64,000 nt of DNA from Methanomassiliicoccales archaeon (lineage in GTDB: Archaea > Thermoplasmatota > Thermoplasmata > Methanomassiliicoccales > UBA472), in contig DASXVU010000048.1 of assembly GCA_036504055.1 (NCBI GenBank), forward strand, positions 62,001 to 126,000. The letters run 5' to 3'. Numbering within the stretch: position 1 is the first letter of the stretch; each line of letters starts with the position of its first letter. Both the position numbers and the translations under genes were made by a program. The notes under the pieces are model-generated. The model was not told the origin of the DNA and made no database searches. It worked only from the letters and a program-made list of their open reading frames with translations. This document shows, one piece after another, positions 27,019-36,522 of the stretch.

Positions 27019-27791
27019 GCTCTTAGGTAATCATCACAGTAAAGTTTCTCGTTCCGCAGGATCTGGGCGGTCTTGAGGGTTTCCATCAGCTGGGTGTCCT
27101 CAGGATCTAGGATGGCGGCGCTGAGCCCCGCTCCCATCAGCATGGCCAGGAAGGTCCGGTTGACCAATGGCCGGTCCTTCGCCCCGTTGGAGATGTTGCT
27201 CAAGCCCACGACCGTCCTCGGGGAGGGGTCGTTGAGCTGCTGGAAAAGTTCGATTGCCTTGATCACCTTGGACCCTTGGTCCTGGGCCGCCTTGGTGGGC
27301 AGGATGAGGGGGTCGAGGAATAATCTTTCCGGCATTATCTCGTTCTCCATGGCAGTGGTCATCATGACCATGGCCATCTCGGCCCTGGACTCGGCATCGT
27401 TCGGAATGCCCCTCTCGTCCATGGTGAGGCAGATGATGTCGGCGTTATATTCCCTGGCCAGAGGGAAGAAGACGTCCATGCGCTTCTTCTCCGCCGTGGT
27501 GGAGTTCATGACCACCTTGTTCTTGCACGCCTTCAATCCGGCCGTCATGGTCTTCGCACCGGGGGTGTCCAGACATAGCGGGACATCGGTCACGTCCTGG
27601 ACCGCCCTCACAAGCCAGTCCATCGCGGCCGGTCCGTCCTCCCGGCCCGGTCCGACGTTGATGTCCAGTATGTTCGCGCCGCATTCGACCTGTTTCAATG
27701 CGTGCTGCTGGATGAACTTGGCGTCGCGATTATCGATCGCTCTGCCTACGGAAGTGAAAAGCCCGTTGATGCGCTCGCTGATGACTATCAT
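27015..27791 (-). CDS. acsE: Methyl-THF:corrinoid iron-sulfur protein methyltransferase AcsE
   Basis: Transfers the methyl group from methyl-THF to the cobalt of the AcsC/AcsD corrinoid protein. The 258 residues align by eye along the whole length of Moorella AcsE (262 residues). Matching elements include SERINGLF, ANILDINVGPG, VPLCLDTPG, VVMNSTTAEKKRMD, FLDPLILPTKAAQDQ and GLSNISNGAKDRPLVNRTF. It is a pterin-binding TIM barrel without a corrinoid domain. It lies about 12 kb from acsCD rather than in that operon, and overlaps a methyltransferase gene downstream. Confidence 0.94.
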   Translation of the reverse strand: MIVISERINGLFTSVGRAIDNRDAKFIQQHALKQVECGANILDINVGPGREDGPAAMDWLVRAVQDVTDVPLCLDTPGAKTMTAGLKACKNKVVMNSTTAEKKRMDVFFPLAREYNADIICLTMDERGIPNDAESRAEMAMVMMTTAMENEIMPERLFLDPLILPTKAAQDQGSKVIKAIELFQQLNDPSPRTVVGLSNISNGAKDRPLVNRTFLAMLMGAGLSAAILDPEDTQLMETLKTAQILRNEKLYCDDYLRA

Positions 27792-27874
27792 GTTCGACCG
27801 ACTGATGAATATCGGGCGTCGGTAAAAGGATTGCCCTTGCTTCCATCAAAGTCCGAAAACATATCAAGGCGCCC

Positions 27875-28442
27875 TTATTCCCGCTGGAACTCCCTTATCA
27901 TGCGCACCGTGGAAGCTTCCTCGGCCTCATCCTTATATGCCCCCATCCTCCGCCCCAAGGTCAGGGCGAAGTCCGCATAGGCGTTGGGCCAGGCGGTGAT
28001 GATGTTTCCGTCCTCCACCAGGTCCTGGTCGACGTAGGTCCCTCCTTCGAAGGCGTCCTGCCATTCCTCAAAGACCGAGGTGGTGAACCTCCTTCCGCGG
28101 AGAACTCCGGCCTTGCCAAGATGCACCGGGCCTCCGCAGATCGCCGCCAGGAGCTTTCCGTGAGAATTCAGTTCGCGCAGTTTCTGCCCAAGCAATTCGT
28201 TCCCGGCAATGACCGCCGGCTGTCCACCCGGAATTATGAACAGGTCCACATCTTCCGGTCGCAGATCCTCCAGCAGACGGTGGGGCCGGACCCGGAACCC
28301 TTCCATGGTCTCATGATCGCGCATTTCCAGCCCATATGTGGTCACCTCCCCCTGTCACCTCCCCCTTGTCCTTGAGTATCAAGGCTGCGAACACCACCTC
28401 GAACTGGGCACATGTGTCATAGACCAGAACACCGGTTTTCAT
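27875..28442 (-). pseudogene. DJ-1/PfpI family protein, frameshifted by a 13-bp duplication
   Basis: A DJ-1/PfpI (class I glutamine amidotransferase-like) protein read in two frames. The first part begins at an ATG and gives MKTGVLVYDTCAQFEVVFA. The frame then breaks after about 30 residues and continues in the next frame as TTYGLEMRDHETMEGF to the stop. The nucleophile region AAICGGPVHLGKAG is intact. A perfect tandem copy of 13 bases lies at the break, and removing one copy restores a single 184-residue frame, the normal family size. As written only a truncated protein from an internal start could be made. It could also be a sequencing or assembly error. Confidence 0.85.
28341..28366. repeat. 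Perfect 13-bp tandem duplication
   Basis: GTCACCTCCCCCT occurs twice back to back without any difference. The unit is not a multiple of three and shifts the frame of the DJ-1 gene. An exact copy suggests a recent slippage event. Confidence 0.95.
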
Positions 28443-28575
28443 TGTATCGCTCGATGTCATCCGTCTCAGGGAATATAGTTGTTCCAGTCCGTCAGGAATG
28501 TCGACCTGAACCGACTGGTTATCGATCTGATGCCATAACCAGTTAGGTTTATCAGGACGGATTCAATATAGAGGT

Positions 28576-28615
28576 GGCATACCCTGATTCTTGAGTATGC
28601 CTCGTATCATCGAGG
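28576..28615 (+). promoter_or_regulatory. Two inverted repeats in the purH leader
   Basis: GGCATAC and GTATGCC form a 7-bp inverted repeat with a 12-base spacer, followed directly by CCTCG and CGAGG with a 6-base loop. Both lie within 50 bases of the purH ATG. They could fold in the leader RNA or bind a protein. Neither is a riboswitch that I recognise. Confidence 0.4.
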
Positions 28616-28623
28616 TCAATTAA

Positions 28624-30177
28624 ATGGTCAAGATTGAACGCGCCATCATCAGTGTCTCAGACAAAGAGGGCATAGTCGATTTCTCCAAGAAGCTGGTCGA
28701 CCGAGGCGTCGAGATAGTCAGCACCGGAGGCACGGCCTCGCTGCTGGAAAAGAACGGCATCGGCACTCGTTCGGTCGCCGACGTTACCGGATTCCCTGAG
28801 ATGCTGGACGGTCGTGTGAAGACCCTGCACCCGAAGGTCTTCGCCGGCCTCTTGGCCCGTCGGGACCTGCCGGAACATATGGACCAGATACGGAAGATGG
28901 GCATAGACAAGATCGACATGGTGGTCGTGAACCTCTACCCGTTCAAGCAGACCGTCCTGAAACCGGGAGCGTCCCTGGAAGAGATCGTCGAAAATATCGA
29001 TATCGGCGGACCGAGCATGATCCGGGCGGCGGCCAAGAACTATGAGTCGGTGGCAGTGGTCACCAACCCTTCCCGTTACGCAAGCATCCTGGCAGAGATG
29101 GAGGCCCACGGGAACCAGCTTCAGGAGGAGACGTTGAAGGCCCTGATGCTCGAGGCGTTCCGGACCACCGCTACCTATGACTCCATGATATCCCAGTACC
29201 TGGGCGGGGCGTTCCCTTCGGAAAAGTTCCCCTCCACCCTCAACATCGGATTCGAGAAGTCCATGGACCTGCGCTACGGGGAGAACCCCGAGCAGACCGC
29301 GGCGTTCTATGTCGATCCGTTCAGCACTGGCGTGTCTGTGCCCAGGAGCGAGAAGCTTCACGGCAAGGAGCTTTCATACAACAACATCCTCGACCTGGAG
29401 TCAGCGCTCGAGCTGCTGCGCGAGTTCGATAGGCCGACGGCGGTGGTGATCAAGCACACCAACCCCTGTGGCATAGCATCCTCGGACAGCCTCCCGGAAG
29501 CGTTCGAGATCGCCTACAACGTCGATCCGCTGGCCGCCTTCGGTTGCGTCATCGGCCTGAACCGGAACGTGGACCTCAAGACAGCCGAGATGGTCGCATC
29601 GCATTTCGTCGACTGCGTCATCGCCCCGGGATATGAACCAGAGGCGTTGGAACTGATGGAGAAGAAGAAGAACATCCGCCTTCTGAGGACGAACGGACCG
29701 ATCGGATTGGATGCCATGCCGGAGCACAAGATGAAGCGCGTCAAGGGCGGCATACTGGTCCAGACCAACGATTATGTCAAAGTGACGCCTGAAACGCTGA
29801 AGGTGGTGACGAAGAGGGCACCGACGGATGCAGAAGTGGCCTCGATGATGTTCGCTTGGAAGGTGGTCAAGCATGTATGGTCGAACGCCATAATCCTGGC
29901 CAAGGGGGAGCAGGCCGTCGGCATCGGAGCCGGACAGATGTCCCGTGTCGACAGCTCAATGATCGCCTGTTACAAGGCCAAGGAGAAGGCCAAAGGGTCG
30001 GTCATGGCATCGGACGCCTTCTTCCCCTTCAGGGACGGCATCGATGAGGCAGCAAACAACGGGGTAACCGCCATCATTCAGCCGGGAGGCTCGATCCGGG
30101 ATGAAGAGGTCATCAAGGCGGCCGATGAGCACGGAATGGCCATGGTGTTCACCGGTGTGAGGGTGTTCCGGCACTGA
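28624..30177 (+). CDS. purH: Bifunctional AICAR transformylase/IMP cyclohydrolase
   Basis: Catalyses the last two steps of purine synthesis, using 10-formyl-THF. The N-terminal MGS-like cyclohydrolase domain (about 1-195) has [25 protein letters not shown] and [11 protein letters not shown]. The transformylase domain carries the catalytic K277-H278 in [10 protein letters not shown], and [11 protein letters not shown]. The 517-residue length is standard. Many archaea make IMP with PurP/PurO instead, so the bacterial-type THF-dependent enzyme fits an organism that keeps a formyl-THF pool through Fhs and FolD. Confidence 0.96.
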   Translation: MVKIERAIISVSDKEGIVDFSKKLVDRGVEIVSTGGTASLLEKNGIGTRSVADVTGFPEMLDGRVKTLHPKVFAGLLARRDLPEHMDQIRKMGIDKIDMVVVNLYPFKQTVLKPGASLEEIVENIDIGGPSMIRAAAKNYESVAVVTNPSRYASILAEMEAHGNQLQEETLKALMLEAFRTTATYDSMISQYLGGAFPSEKFPSTLNIGFEKSMDLRYGENPEQTAAFYVDPFSTGVSVPRSEKLHGKELSYNNILDLESALELLREFDRPTAVVIKHTNPCGIASSDSLPEAFEIAYNVDPLAAFGCVIGLNRNVDLKTAEMVASHFVDCVIAPGYEPEALELMEKKKNIRLLRTNGPIGLDAMPEHKMKRVKGGILVQTNDYVKVTPETLKVVTKRAPTDAEVASMMFAWKVVKHVWSNAIILAKGEQAVGIGAGQMSRVDSSMIACYKAKEKAKGSVMASDAFFPFRDGIDEAANNGVTAIIQPGGSIRDEEVIKAADEHGMAMVFTGVRVFRH

Positions 30178-30420
30178 GGTCGGGACAATCAGACGAAAAC
30201 CCTCATAACACCATTCCTACCTGATCCAGCAGATACTAGGCGGGATCGGATCGTCGATGGACTGTTGGTACACATCGGAGAAGCGTCAACGGGATCGCGA
30301 GATGTAGGGGCGGGCTGCTGCCAGAGGAATGTGTATCCCCACCGCATCTTTGCGATGCGATATAGGTCGAGCATCGTTACCCTGTCAATCTAATGATCCG
30401 CCTCAGTTGGAAATTGGTCG

Positions 30421-31419
30421 TTATTGGGTTTTGCCGTTGGTGTTGTTCCCATTCTTCATGAACCCTTTGAAGTAGCACACACCCATGTCGCACTCGGAAT
30501 ATTCCAGCTGCAGCGTGGAGTGCTTTATCTGGTATTTTGTCTCCAGGAGGTGCTCGCAGGCCTTCACGATGCACGAGCAGGCAGAGACCGGCTGGTCGCT
30601 GACCCTCACATGCGCGCTCAACGCATAGACCCCCGATGATATCGTCCAGGCATGGATATCATGCACGTCCTCCACTCCGGGTATCCTCATTAAAGAGGTC
30701 CTTACCTCGGACAGCTCGATGTGGGAAGGGGTGAACTCCAAAAGGATATATGCAGATTGCCGGCACAATCTCGCCGCCCCATACATGATTATCAGGGATA
30801 TGGCAATGCTGATGACCGGATCGGCGATGGTCAGGTTGAACAGGAAGATGAGCAGCGCCGCGACGATGACCCCGACCGAGGAGAGCAGGTCACCGAGCAT
30901 GTGGAGGAATGCACCCTTCACATTGAGGTTTTCCTTTGAGCGGTCTCTTAATACGAGGATTCCAGCCACGTTCGCTGCCAGTCCGGCGATCGCCACCAGA
31001 AGCATAAGCTCCGAGTCTATGCCGGTGGGATTCGTTAGCCTGCCGACCGCCTCGTACATGATGAATATCGATACGAAGATGAGGGCGACGCCATTCGTCA
31101 AGGCCACCAATATCTCCACTCTAAGATACCCGAAGGTCTGCTTCGCCGTTGCCTCCCGCTGCGATACGATCGCTGCCGCCAGGCTCATGGCCAGGGCAAG
31201 GATGTCCGTGAACATGTGGCCCGCATCGGAGAGCAATGCCAAAGAACCTGAGATAAGGCCGCCCAGCAGCTCCACCACGGCGAACGTGGCGGTGATGATC
31301 AGGACGATCAGCAGCGGTGTTGACAACTTTTTGCCCGGTTCAAAATGGGCATGATCGTGCTCGTGACCATGATCATGGTCTTCATCATGGCCCTCGTGCC
31401 CTGCTTCCTCTACCATCAT
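30421..31419 (-). CDS. CDF family divalent metal cation exporter
   Basis: Zinc, cobalt or nickel efflux protein of 332 residues with six helices. The N-terminus is a histidine-rich stretch (HEGHDEDHDHGHEHDHAH) that probably binds metal. Helix 2 has SDAGHMFTD and helix 5 has LHMLGDLLSS, the two HxxxD metal sites. The cytoplasmic C-terminal domain contains DVHDIHAWTIS, as in CzcD/ZitB. It is monocistronic. Nickel or cobalt handling would suit the nearby CODH/ACS and corrinoid proteins, but that is only inference. Confidence 0.9.
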   Translation of the reverse strand: MMVEEAGHEGHDEDHDHGHEHDHAHFEPGKKLSTPLLIVLIITATFAVVELLGGLISGSLALLSDAGHMFTDILALAMSLAAAIVSQREATAKQTFGYLRVEILVALTNGVALIFVSIFIMYEAVGRLTNPTGIDSELMLLVAIAGLAANVAGILVLRDRSKENLNVKGAFLHMLGDLLSSVGVIVAALLIFLFNLTIADPVISIAISLIIMYGAARLCRQSAYILLEFTPSHIELSEVRTSLMRIPGVEDVHDIHAWTISSGVYALSAHVRVSDQPVSACSCIVKACEHLLETKYQIKHSTLQLEYSECDMGVCYFKGFMKNGNNTNGKTQ

Positions 31420-31615
31420 TTCGTGATGAGAATTCCCTCTATTTCATATTCCCCCTCCTTGTACGAAAATCGTCGTCGATCCGGTCCGGTGGGGCTGAGG
31501 ATCCATGCATGGCTCACCACTTTATCCAGTTCCCGGCTCGTGGCAAGGTTGCTGGAGGTCGCAACGATAAAGTAATTAGCCAAGCAGATGCAGTTATTCT
31601 TGAAGGTGGCAGGTC

Positions 31616-32242
31616 ATGAAAAGGTCAATAGGGGCAACGACGCTGATCTATCCGACTCCGGTCCTCATCATTGGGACCTATGGCCGGGATGATAGCCCGA
31701 ACGCGATGGCGTGCGCATGGGGCGGAATATGTTCATCGGAACCGCCGAGCGTGGCTATCTCGGTCCGGAAGGTCAGGTATACCTACGAGAATCTGATGGA
31801 ACGGAAGGCATTCACCATCAGCATCCCATCGGAGAGGTTCGTCAAGGAGTCGGATTATTTCGGCATAGTTTCCGGTAAAGCAGAGGACAAGTTCGGCAGC
31901 GCCGGACTAAAGGCGGTACCCAGCAAGATCGTGGATGCACCCTATGTGGGAGAGTTCCCATTGATCCTGGAATGCCGGGTCACCCATGTCACCGACCTGG
32001 GTGCCCACACTCAGTTCGTGGGGGAGATAAAGGACGTCAAGGTCGACGAGGACTGCCTGGACGAGGAAGGGGTGCCGGACGTCTCCAAGATTCTGCCGTT
32101 CTGGTATTCGCCTTCGGACCATTCCTATTACTCGATGGGCATGAATCTGGGTGAGGCATATCGCGCCGGAAGCGAGTTCCGTCATAAGCGTATGAAGGAG
32201 TGCTCGCCCACGGTCGGAAGATTCCAAGACCCAGAAGGATGA
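31616..32242 (+). CDS. Flavin reductase-like (flavoredoxin) protein
   Basis: FMN-binding split-barrel protein of 208 residues. Features are MACAWGGICSSEPPSVAISVRK, the KAFTISIPS strand and AEDKFGSAGLKAV, typical of flavoredoxin and flavin reductase proteins. GGTGGCAGGTC precedes the ATG. It lies upstream of the ASKHA corrinoid activator but that gene has its own TATA box. It could donate electrons to the activator; the partner is not shown by the sequence. Confidence 0.85.
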   Translation: MKRSIGATTLIYPTPVLIIGTYGRDDSPNAMACAWGGICSSEPPSVAISVRKVRYTYENLMERKAFTISIPSERFVKESDYFGIVSGKAEDKFGSAGLKAVPSKIVDAPYVGEFPLILECRVTHVTDLGAHTQFVGEIKDVKVDEDCLDEEGVPDVSKILPFWYSPSDHSYYSMGMNLGEAYRAGSEFRHKRMKECSPTVGRFQDPEG

Positions 32243-32259
32243 GGCCCGATTCGCCTGGA

Positions 32260-32268
32260 TTATATAAC
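32260..32268 (+). promoter_or_regulatory. TATA box for the corrinoid activator
   Basis: TTATATAAC lies about 25 bases before the ATG, and the palindrome GATTCGAATC lies between them. The spacing suggests a leaderless or very short-leader transcript. Confidence 0.5.
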
Positions 32269-32289
32269 AGTTAATCGATTCGAATCACG

Positions 32290-34233
32290 ATGAGCGTTTC
32301 CGTCAGATTCTATCCCAAGGGCACCACCGTCGAGGTCGAAGAAGGATCGACCCTTCTGGAGGCTGCCTTCCTGGCCGGTGTGGAGGTCAACAGCGCCTGC
32401 GGGGGGAAGGGGACCTGCGGACGCTGCCGGATGATCGTGAGCGGCAATTTCGGTTCCAAGCAGACCGACCTTATAATGCCCGATGACTGGAACATGGGCT
32501 ATCGGCTGGCCTGCATGACCAAGGTTCTCGGGGACACCGTGGCCTATGTCCCGGAGGAGACCCGGCTCAACGAGATGCAGATACTGGAGACATACTTCGG
32601 CTCAAAGATCGAAGAGGTCTCACCCTTGTCGTCGGCGGTCTATCTGGAACTCCAACCTCCCACGCTCGACAACAGCGTTGGCGATCGGGAGCGCATCGAA
32701 TGCGCGTTGAAACTGGAGGCTGGCGCCCTTTTATTCCCGCTGAGCGTCCTAAAGGAGCTTCCATGCACCCTGAGGCGCACCGCATGGAGGGTCACTCCGG
32801 TGTTGGACCGCTCCTCCATCAATCCCTCCGTGATCGAGGTCAACGAATGGGACACCACCTCCCGCAATTTCGGTATAGCCCTGGACATCGGAACGACCAC
32901 CGTGGTCCTTTCGCTGATCGACCTGTCCAGCGGGAACGTGGTCACCCAGGCATCCGCCTACAACAAGCAGATAATGTGCGGGGAGGACATTCTAGCAAGG
33001 ATCGCGTTCGCCGAGGACGGAGGTCTCGATCGCCTACACCAGCTGGTCATAGATACCATCAACAACCTCCTTACCCAGGTCAGCAACAACTCGGACAAAT
33101 GCAAGGCCACCAATACCAGGGTATGCAAGGAGGAGATCACCGCCATGGCCGTCGGCGGAAACACAACGATGGTCCATCTCTTCCTGGGACTTCATCCGAA
33201 GACCATTCGATACGACCCATACATCTCGGTGACCAACATCCCGCCCTCGGTCAAGGCCAAGGAACTCGGAATCGAGATCCATCCGGAGGCGCCGGTGTAC
33301 TGCGTCCCCGGAAGGGCCAGCTACGTCGGAGGAGACATCGTGGCCGATGTGATCTCCAGCGGCATGCGGGATCAGGATGGGATCTCGCTCCTCATTGACG
33401 TCGGAACCAATGGGGAGATCGTCCTGGGCGGTAAGGATTGGATGGCATCCTGCTCGTGCTCGGCGGGACCGGCGTTCGAGGGCGGGGAGGTGGCCTGCGG
33501 CATGAGGGCCATGCCCGGGGCGATCGAGCGGATATCCATCGACGGCTCGTTCGGCGTCACGTATTCCACCATCGCTGGCCAGAAACCGATGGGTCTGTGC
33601 GGTTCAGGCCTCATCGACCTGATCGCCAGCATGTTCCGGACCGGGATCGTCGACAAGAAGGGAAGGATCCAAGAGGTAAGGACCGACCGGGTCAGGAAGA
33701 CCGACAACGGCCGGGAGTTCGTCGTAGCCTGGGCGAAGGAGACAGGACAGCCGAAGCTGAAGATACCGCCTTCGATGAACGGAATGATCACCAAGGCCCT
33801 GCCGGCGAAGGACATAGCGGTCAACGACGATGACCTGGCCAACATAATCCGGACCAAGGCTGCGGTATATGCGGCGTGCGAAGTGCTGCTGAAGAGCGTG
33901 GACATGACCTTCGTTGACCTGGACCGGATATACGTCGCCGGCGGCTTCGGCAACTACATCGACGTCAATAACGCCATCACCATCGGCCTGTTGCCCGATG
34001 TCCCAAGGGACAAGTTCAGCTTCATAGGCAACGCTTCCCTGGGCGGGGCCAGGCTGGCCCTGATGTCACAGAGGAAGAGGGACGAGGCCCTGGAGGTGCA
34101 TCGGTCCATGACCTATCTGGAACTGACCACCAGCGCATCGTTCTTTGACCGCTTCACCTCGGCATCGTTCCTTCCCCACACGGACCAATCGCAGTTCCCT
34201 TCTTTGGAGAACCTTTCACAGAAGGGCGAATGA
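32290..34233 (+). CDS. ASKHA-type reductive activator of corrinoid proteins (AcsV/RACE-like)
   Basis: ATP-dependent protein that returns inactive cob(II)alamin in corrinoid proteins to the active cob(I)alamin state. The N-terminal [2Fe-2S] ferredoxin has ligands C37, C43, C46 and C75 (NSACGGKGTCGRCR, RLACMT). After a linker, the actin-like ATPase domain begins near 195 with IALDIGTTTVVLSL and continues through AVGGNTTMVHLF, IDVGTNGEIV, GLCGSGLIDL and YVAGGFGNYID. The 647-residue length and domain order match RACE/AcsV proteins. Within this window its likely target is AcsC/AcsD. The C-terminal 60 residues are a less conserved tail. Confidence 0.92.
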   Translation: MSVSVRFYPKGTTVEVEEGSTLLEAAFLAGVEVNSACGGKGTCGRCRMIVSGNFGSKQTDLIMPDDWNMGYRLACMTKVLGDTVAYVPEETRLNEMQILETYFGSKIEEVSPLSSAVYLELQPPTLDNSVGDRERIECALKLEAGALLFPLSVLKELPCTLRRTAWRVTPVLDRSSINPSVIEVNEWDTTSRNFGIALDIGTTTVVLSLIDLSSGNVVTQASAYNKQIMCGEDILARIAFAEDGGLDRLHQLVIDTINNLLTQVSNNSDKCKATNTRVCKEEITAMAVGGNTTMVHLFLGLHPKTIRYDPYISVTNIPPSVKAKELGIEIHPEAPVYCVPGRASYVGGDIVADVISSGMRDQDGISLLIDVGTNGEIVLGGKDWMASCSCSAGPAFEGGEVACGMRAMPGAIERISIDGSFGVTYSTIAGQKPMGLCGSGLIDLIASMFRTGIVDKKGRIQEVRTDRVRKTDNGREFVVAWAKETGQPKLKIPPSMNGMITKALPAKDIAVNDDDLANIIRTKAAVYAACEVLLKSVDMTFVDLDRIYVAGGFGNYIDVNNAITIGLLPDVPRDKFSFIGNASLGGARLALMSQRKRDEALEVHRSMTYLELTTSASFFDRFTSASFLPHTDQSQFPSLENLSQKGE

Positions 34234-34234
34234 G

Positions 34235-35125
34235 ATGATAATCGACACCCATGTGCACATCTGGAAACGGACCATGCTTCCGGACGTCATGATGAAGGCA
34301 TACCTCGAACCGCTGATACTGCTCGACCAGATGTTCTTCGGCGGCCAACCTGGCGAAAAGGATTGGCTGACCGCCGAGACCGAGCCAGGAGAACCAGTAA
34401 AGACGATGGACCTGGCGAAGATCGACAGGTCGGTCATCCTTCCGTTGGACTTCGGACTGGTCGGTCCGGTGAGGGAGAACATCGAACAGTACAACGACTG
34501 GGTCTTCGAGTATTGCGATTCCTTTGGCGATCGGCTAATCCCATTCGTCGGAGTTGACCCTCAAAGAGGTCGGGAGGCGCTCCGCCTGGTCGACAAATAC
34601 GTCAAGGCACACGACGCCAAAGGGGTCAAGGTCTATCCATCCACCGGATGGAGGCCGAACGATCCGAAGATGGCGCCGTTCTTCGACCTGATCGATGAGC
34701 TGGGCCTCATCCTGGTCACGCATGCCGGGGCCAGTTGGGGTCCTCTCAACGACGAGCTGGCCCGTCCTGAGCTGTTCCATGAGGTGGTGTCCAAGCGCGA
34801 GAGGATGAAACTGGTGATCGCTCATCTGGGCGGCAAGTACCGGGAGGAACTTTACCAGCTGGCTTCCATAAGGTCCAACGTCTATGCCGATTGCTCGGCC
34901 CTCCAGGGATGGCTGCCCTCGCAGCCGGACATGGCCGAGGCCCGGTTGAGGGAGGCCTCGGAGAGAATGCCCGACCGGATCTTCTTCGGCTCAGACTGGC
35001 CATTGTTCGACCTGGCCTATTGCCAGTCCAACTGGGTCGAGTTCGTCAAAGAAAGGAAGTGGGGGACGGACGAGGCCAAGGAGAGGCTTTTCTCCGGCAA
35101 CTTCCTGAAGATGATGCGGTCCTGA
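34235..35125 (+). CDS. Amidohydrolase-2 family metal-dependent hydrolase
   Basis: TIM-barrel hydrolase or decarboxylase, 296 residues. The N-terminal metal motif is IDTHVHIWKR, GVKVYPSTGWRPND covers the central strand, VTHAGASWG and VIAHLGGKY carry later histidines, and FFGSDWPLFD holds the catalytic aspartate. It starts one base after the activator stop, so both are on one message. The pairing with a corrinoid activator is unexplained; substrates in the family include ACMSD-like acids and lactones. Its stop abuts the end of the convergent regulator gene. Confidence 0.85.
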   Translation: MIIDTHVHIWKRTMLPDVMMKAYLEPLILLDQMFFGGQPGEKDWLTAETEPGEPVKTMDLAKIDRSVILPLDFGLVGPVRENIEQYNDWVFEYCDSFGDRLIPFVGVDPQRGREALRLVDKYVKAHDAKGVKVYPSTGWRPNDPKMAPFFDLIDELGLILVTHAGASWGPLNDELARPELFHEVVSKRERMKLVIAHLGGKYREELYQLASIRSNVYADCSALQGWLPSQPDMAEARLREASERMPDRIFFGSDWPLFDLAYCQSNWVEFVKERKWGTDEAKERLFSGNFLKMMRS

Positions 35126-35857
35126 TCAGGCCCTTAGGCGCCTGGCCATCTCCATCGCCGAATTCAGTGCGATCGAACCCTGTTTGGTCAATGAGAATGG
35201 GCCACGGTTGACCTTGCGGTTGACATAGCCGGCGTCCAGCAGGGATTTCATATGATATTGGAGGTGACCTGTCCTGAGATTCAGTCTCTTGCTCACTTCG
35301 GTGAAGCTTAGATCGCCTCCGGACAACAGCATGAGGATCTCGACCCGGGCCGGGTGTGATAGTGGGTCTAGTGAACGGAAGACATCCTCCGCCGTCACCG
35401 GTTGTTTGATCGGCAAAGAGCCTCCTCCATCGGCTGCCATCCGTAGCTTTTCCGATAGGGCGATCCTTTCCCTGACATCGTCCATAAGACGCAGGCAGTC
35501 GTCCGAACATCCTTCGTCGCCGCAGGGAGAGGCTATTCCACGAATGTTCTCCTCGAGCGATGAGATGAGCTTCAATGCGCCGTCGGTATCGCCCGCCAGG
35601 TAGGCGGCCATGGCATCGGAGGCCACATTGTTGACCGAGTCCAGGCATCGTCCCCGGTTCTCGCATGTGGACTGGCCTCTCAGCTTTCCCAGTTCCCGGT
35701 CCAGCATGTCACGTCCATTCTTGGAGAGGGCATCCCTGATGACTCCATCCATGCTCGAGCGCATCATCTCCTGGTTGGACCTCTTCAATTCCTGCCCGAG
35801 GGAATCCATCTCCACCCTCAATCTCTCTAGCCGGACGACGATCTCTTCTTGGTTCAT
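35126..35857 (-). CDS. ArsR-like winged-helix regulator with cysteine-rich N-terminal half
   Basis: 243 residues. The N-terminal part is helical, with cysteines in CENRGRC and CGDEGCSDDC that could bind metal or sense redox state. The C-terminal 85 residues form a winged helix (LDPLSHPARVEILMLLSGGDLSFTEVSKRLNLRTGHLQYHMKSL). It is divergent from the FMN-binding protein gene and shares its AT-rich promoter, so it may control that gene. The effector is unknown. Confidence 0.83.
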   Translation of the reverse strand: MNQEEIVVRLERLRVEMDSLGQELKRSNQEMMRSSMDGVIRDALSKNGRDMLDRELGKLRGQSTCENRGRCLDSVNNVASDAMAAYLAGDTDGALKLISSLEENIRGIASPCGDEGCSDDCLRLMDDVRERIALSEKLRMAADGGGSLPIKQPVTAEDVFRSLDPLSHPARVEILMLLSGGDLSFTEVSKRLNLRTGHLQYHMKSLLDAGYVNRKVNRGPFSLTKQGSIALNSAMEMARRLRA

Positions 35858-35933
35858 CTCAGGGTGTAATAGGTTTCTATTAAATAATAATACTTATTTA
35901 TTAGCATAATCATTGTACGTCAAGGTGCAAATA
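35858..35933. promoter_or_regulatory. Divergent promoter region
   Basis: A strongly AT-rich gap of 76 bases holds overlapping TATA-like elements (TATTAAATAATAATAC and ACTTATTTATTAG) for the winged-helix regulator on one side and the FMN-binding protein on the other. The overlap would let one bound regulator affect both genes. Confidence 0.5.
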
Positions 35934-36347
35934 ATGACAGTCAAGCTCCCAGAGGAAGTCGCTGCGTTGTTGAACGATCCGAAGTCCGTCAAGGTCCTGA
36001 CCACGGTCGCCGCCGACGGAACGCCCCACTCGATCCGCGTCGGAAGCATGGGCGCACCGGCCCCCAACCTGATATCCGTTGGCGCCGTGCTCATGAAGAC
36101 CTCCAACGCCAACCTTCAGGCCACAAAGAAGGCCAACAAGCAGATATGCATACTCGTGAACTCGGAAATGAAGGCCTTCCTGGTCACCGCCACCGTCAAG
36201 GACAACCTGACCTCCGGACCGCTGTTCGACGGCACCAACGCCGCATTGAAGCCCCTCGGCCTCTCGGCAAGCGCTGTATGGACCTTCGAGCCGACGGGCG
36301 TTTGGGACGAGAGCGCCAACTACAACGCTGGCAAGAAGATCGCTTAA
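35934..36347 (+). CDS. Pyridoxamine 5'-phosphate oxidase-like FMN-binding protein
   Basis: A 137-residue split-barrel protein. The pattern VKVLTTVAADGTPHSIRVGSMG, then QICILVNSEMKAFLVTATVKD and WTFEPTGVWDES is that of small PNPOx-like flavin proteins. The ATG has GGTGCA seven bases before it. It is followed by a hairpin with a T-run, so it is probably transcribed alone. The reaction is unknown. Confidence 0.8.
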   Translation: MTVKLPEEVAALLNDPKSVKVLTTVAADGTPHSIRVGSMGAPAPNLISVGAVLMKTSNANLQATKKANKQICILVNSEMKAFLVTATVKDNLTSGPLFDGTNAALKPLGLSASAVWTFEPTGVWDESANYNAGKKIA

Positions 36348-36360
36348 GCATTCAAACCCT

Positions 36361-36390
36361 GGCCGGGCGAACGGCCGAATTGATTTTTTT
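36361..36390 (+). terminator. Hairpin plus T-run terminator
   Basis: GGCCG and CGGCC pair around a six-base loop, followed after a short AT stretch by seven T residues. This resembles a bacterial intrinsic terminator and closes the PNPOx-like gene. Confidence 0.6.
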
Positions 36391-36522
36391 AATCCAATCT
36401 TACTATTGATGAGTCGTGACTCGAGCATAGACAATCGTCGTTGCGACCACGACCATTGCCGTATGCCCCCATGGTTATACTCAAATATTGAACTCAATGG
36501 TTCCCTTAACGGCGGGATCAGG

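Noticed and set aside
28544-28623. A ZMP (pfl) riboswitch upstream of purH
   Set aside because: The stems are too short, the conserved pfl pseudoknot is absent, and the class is known from bacteria.
30178-30420. A 61-codon frame and a small hairpin between purH and the CDF transporter
   Set aside because: The frame shows no family likeness or start signal and the hairpin stem is short; probably only intergenic sequence.
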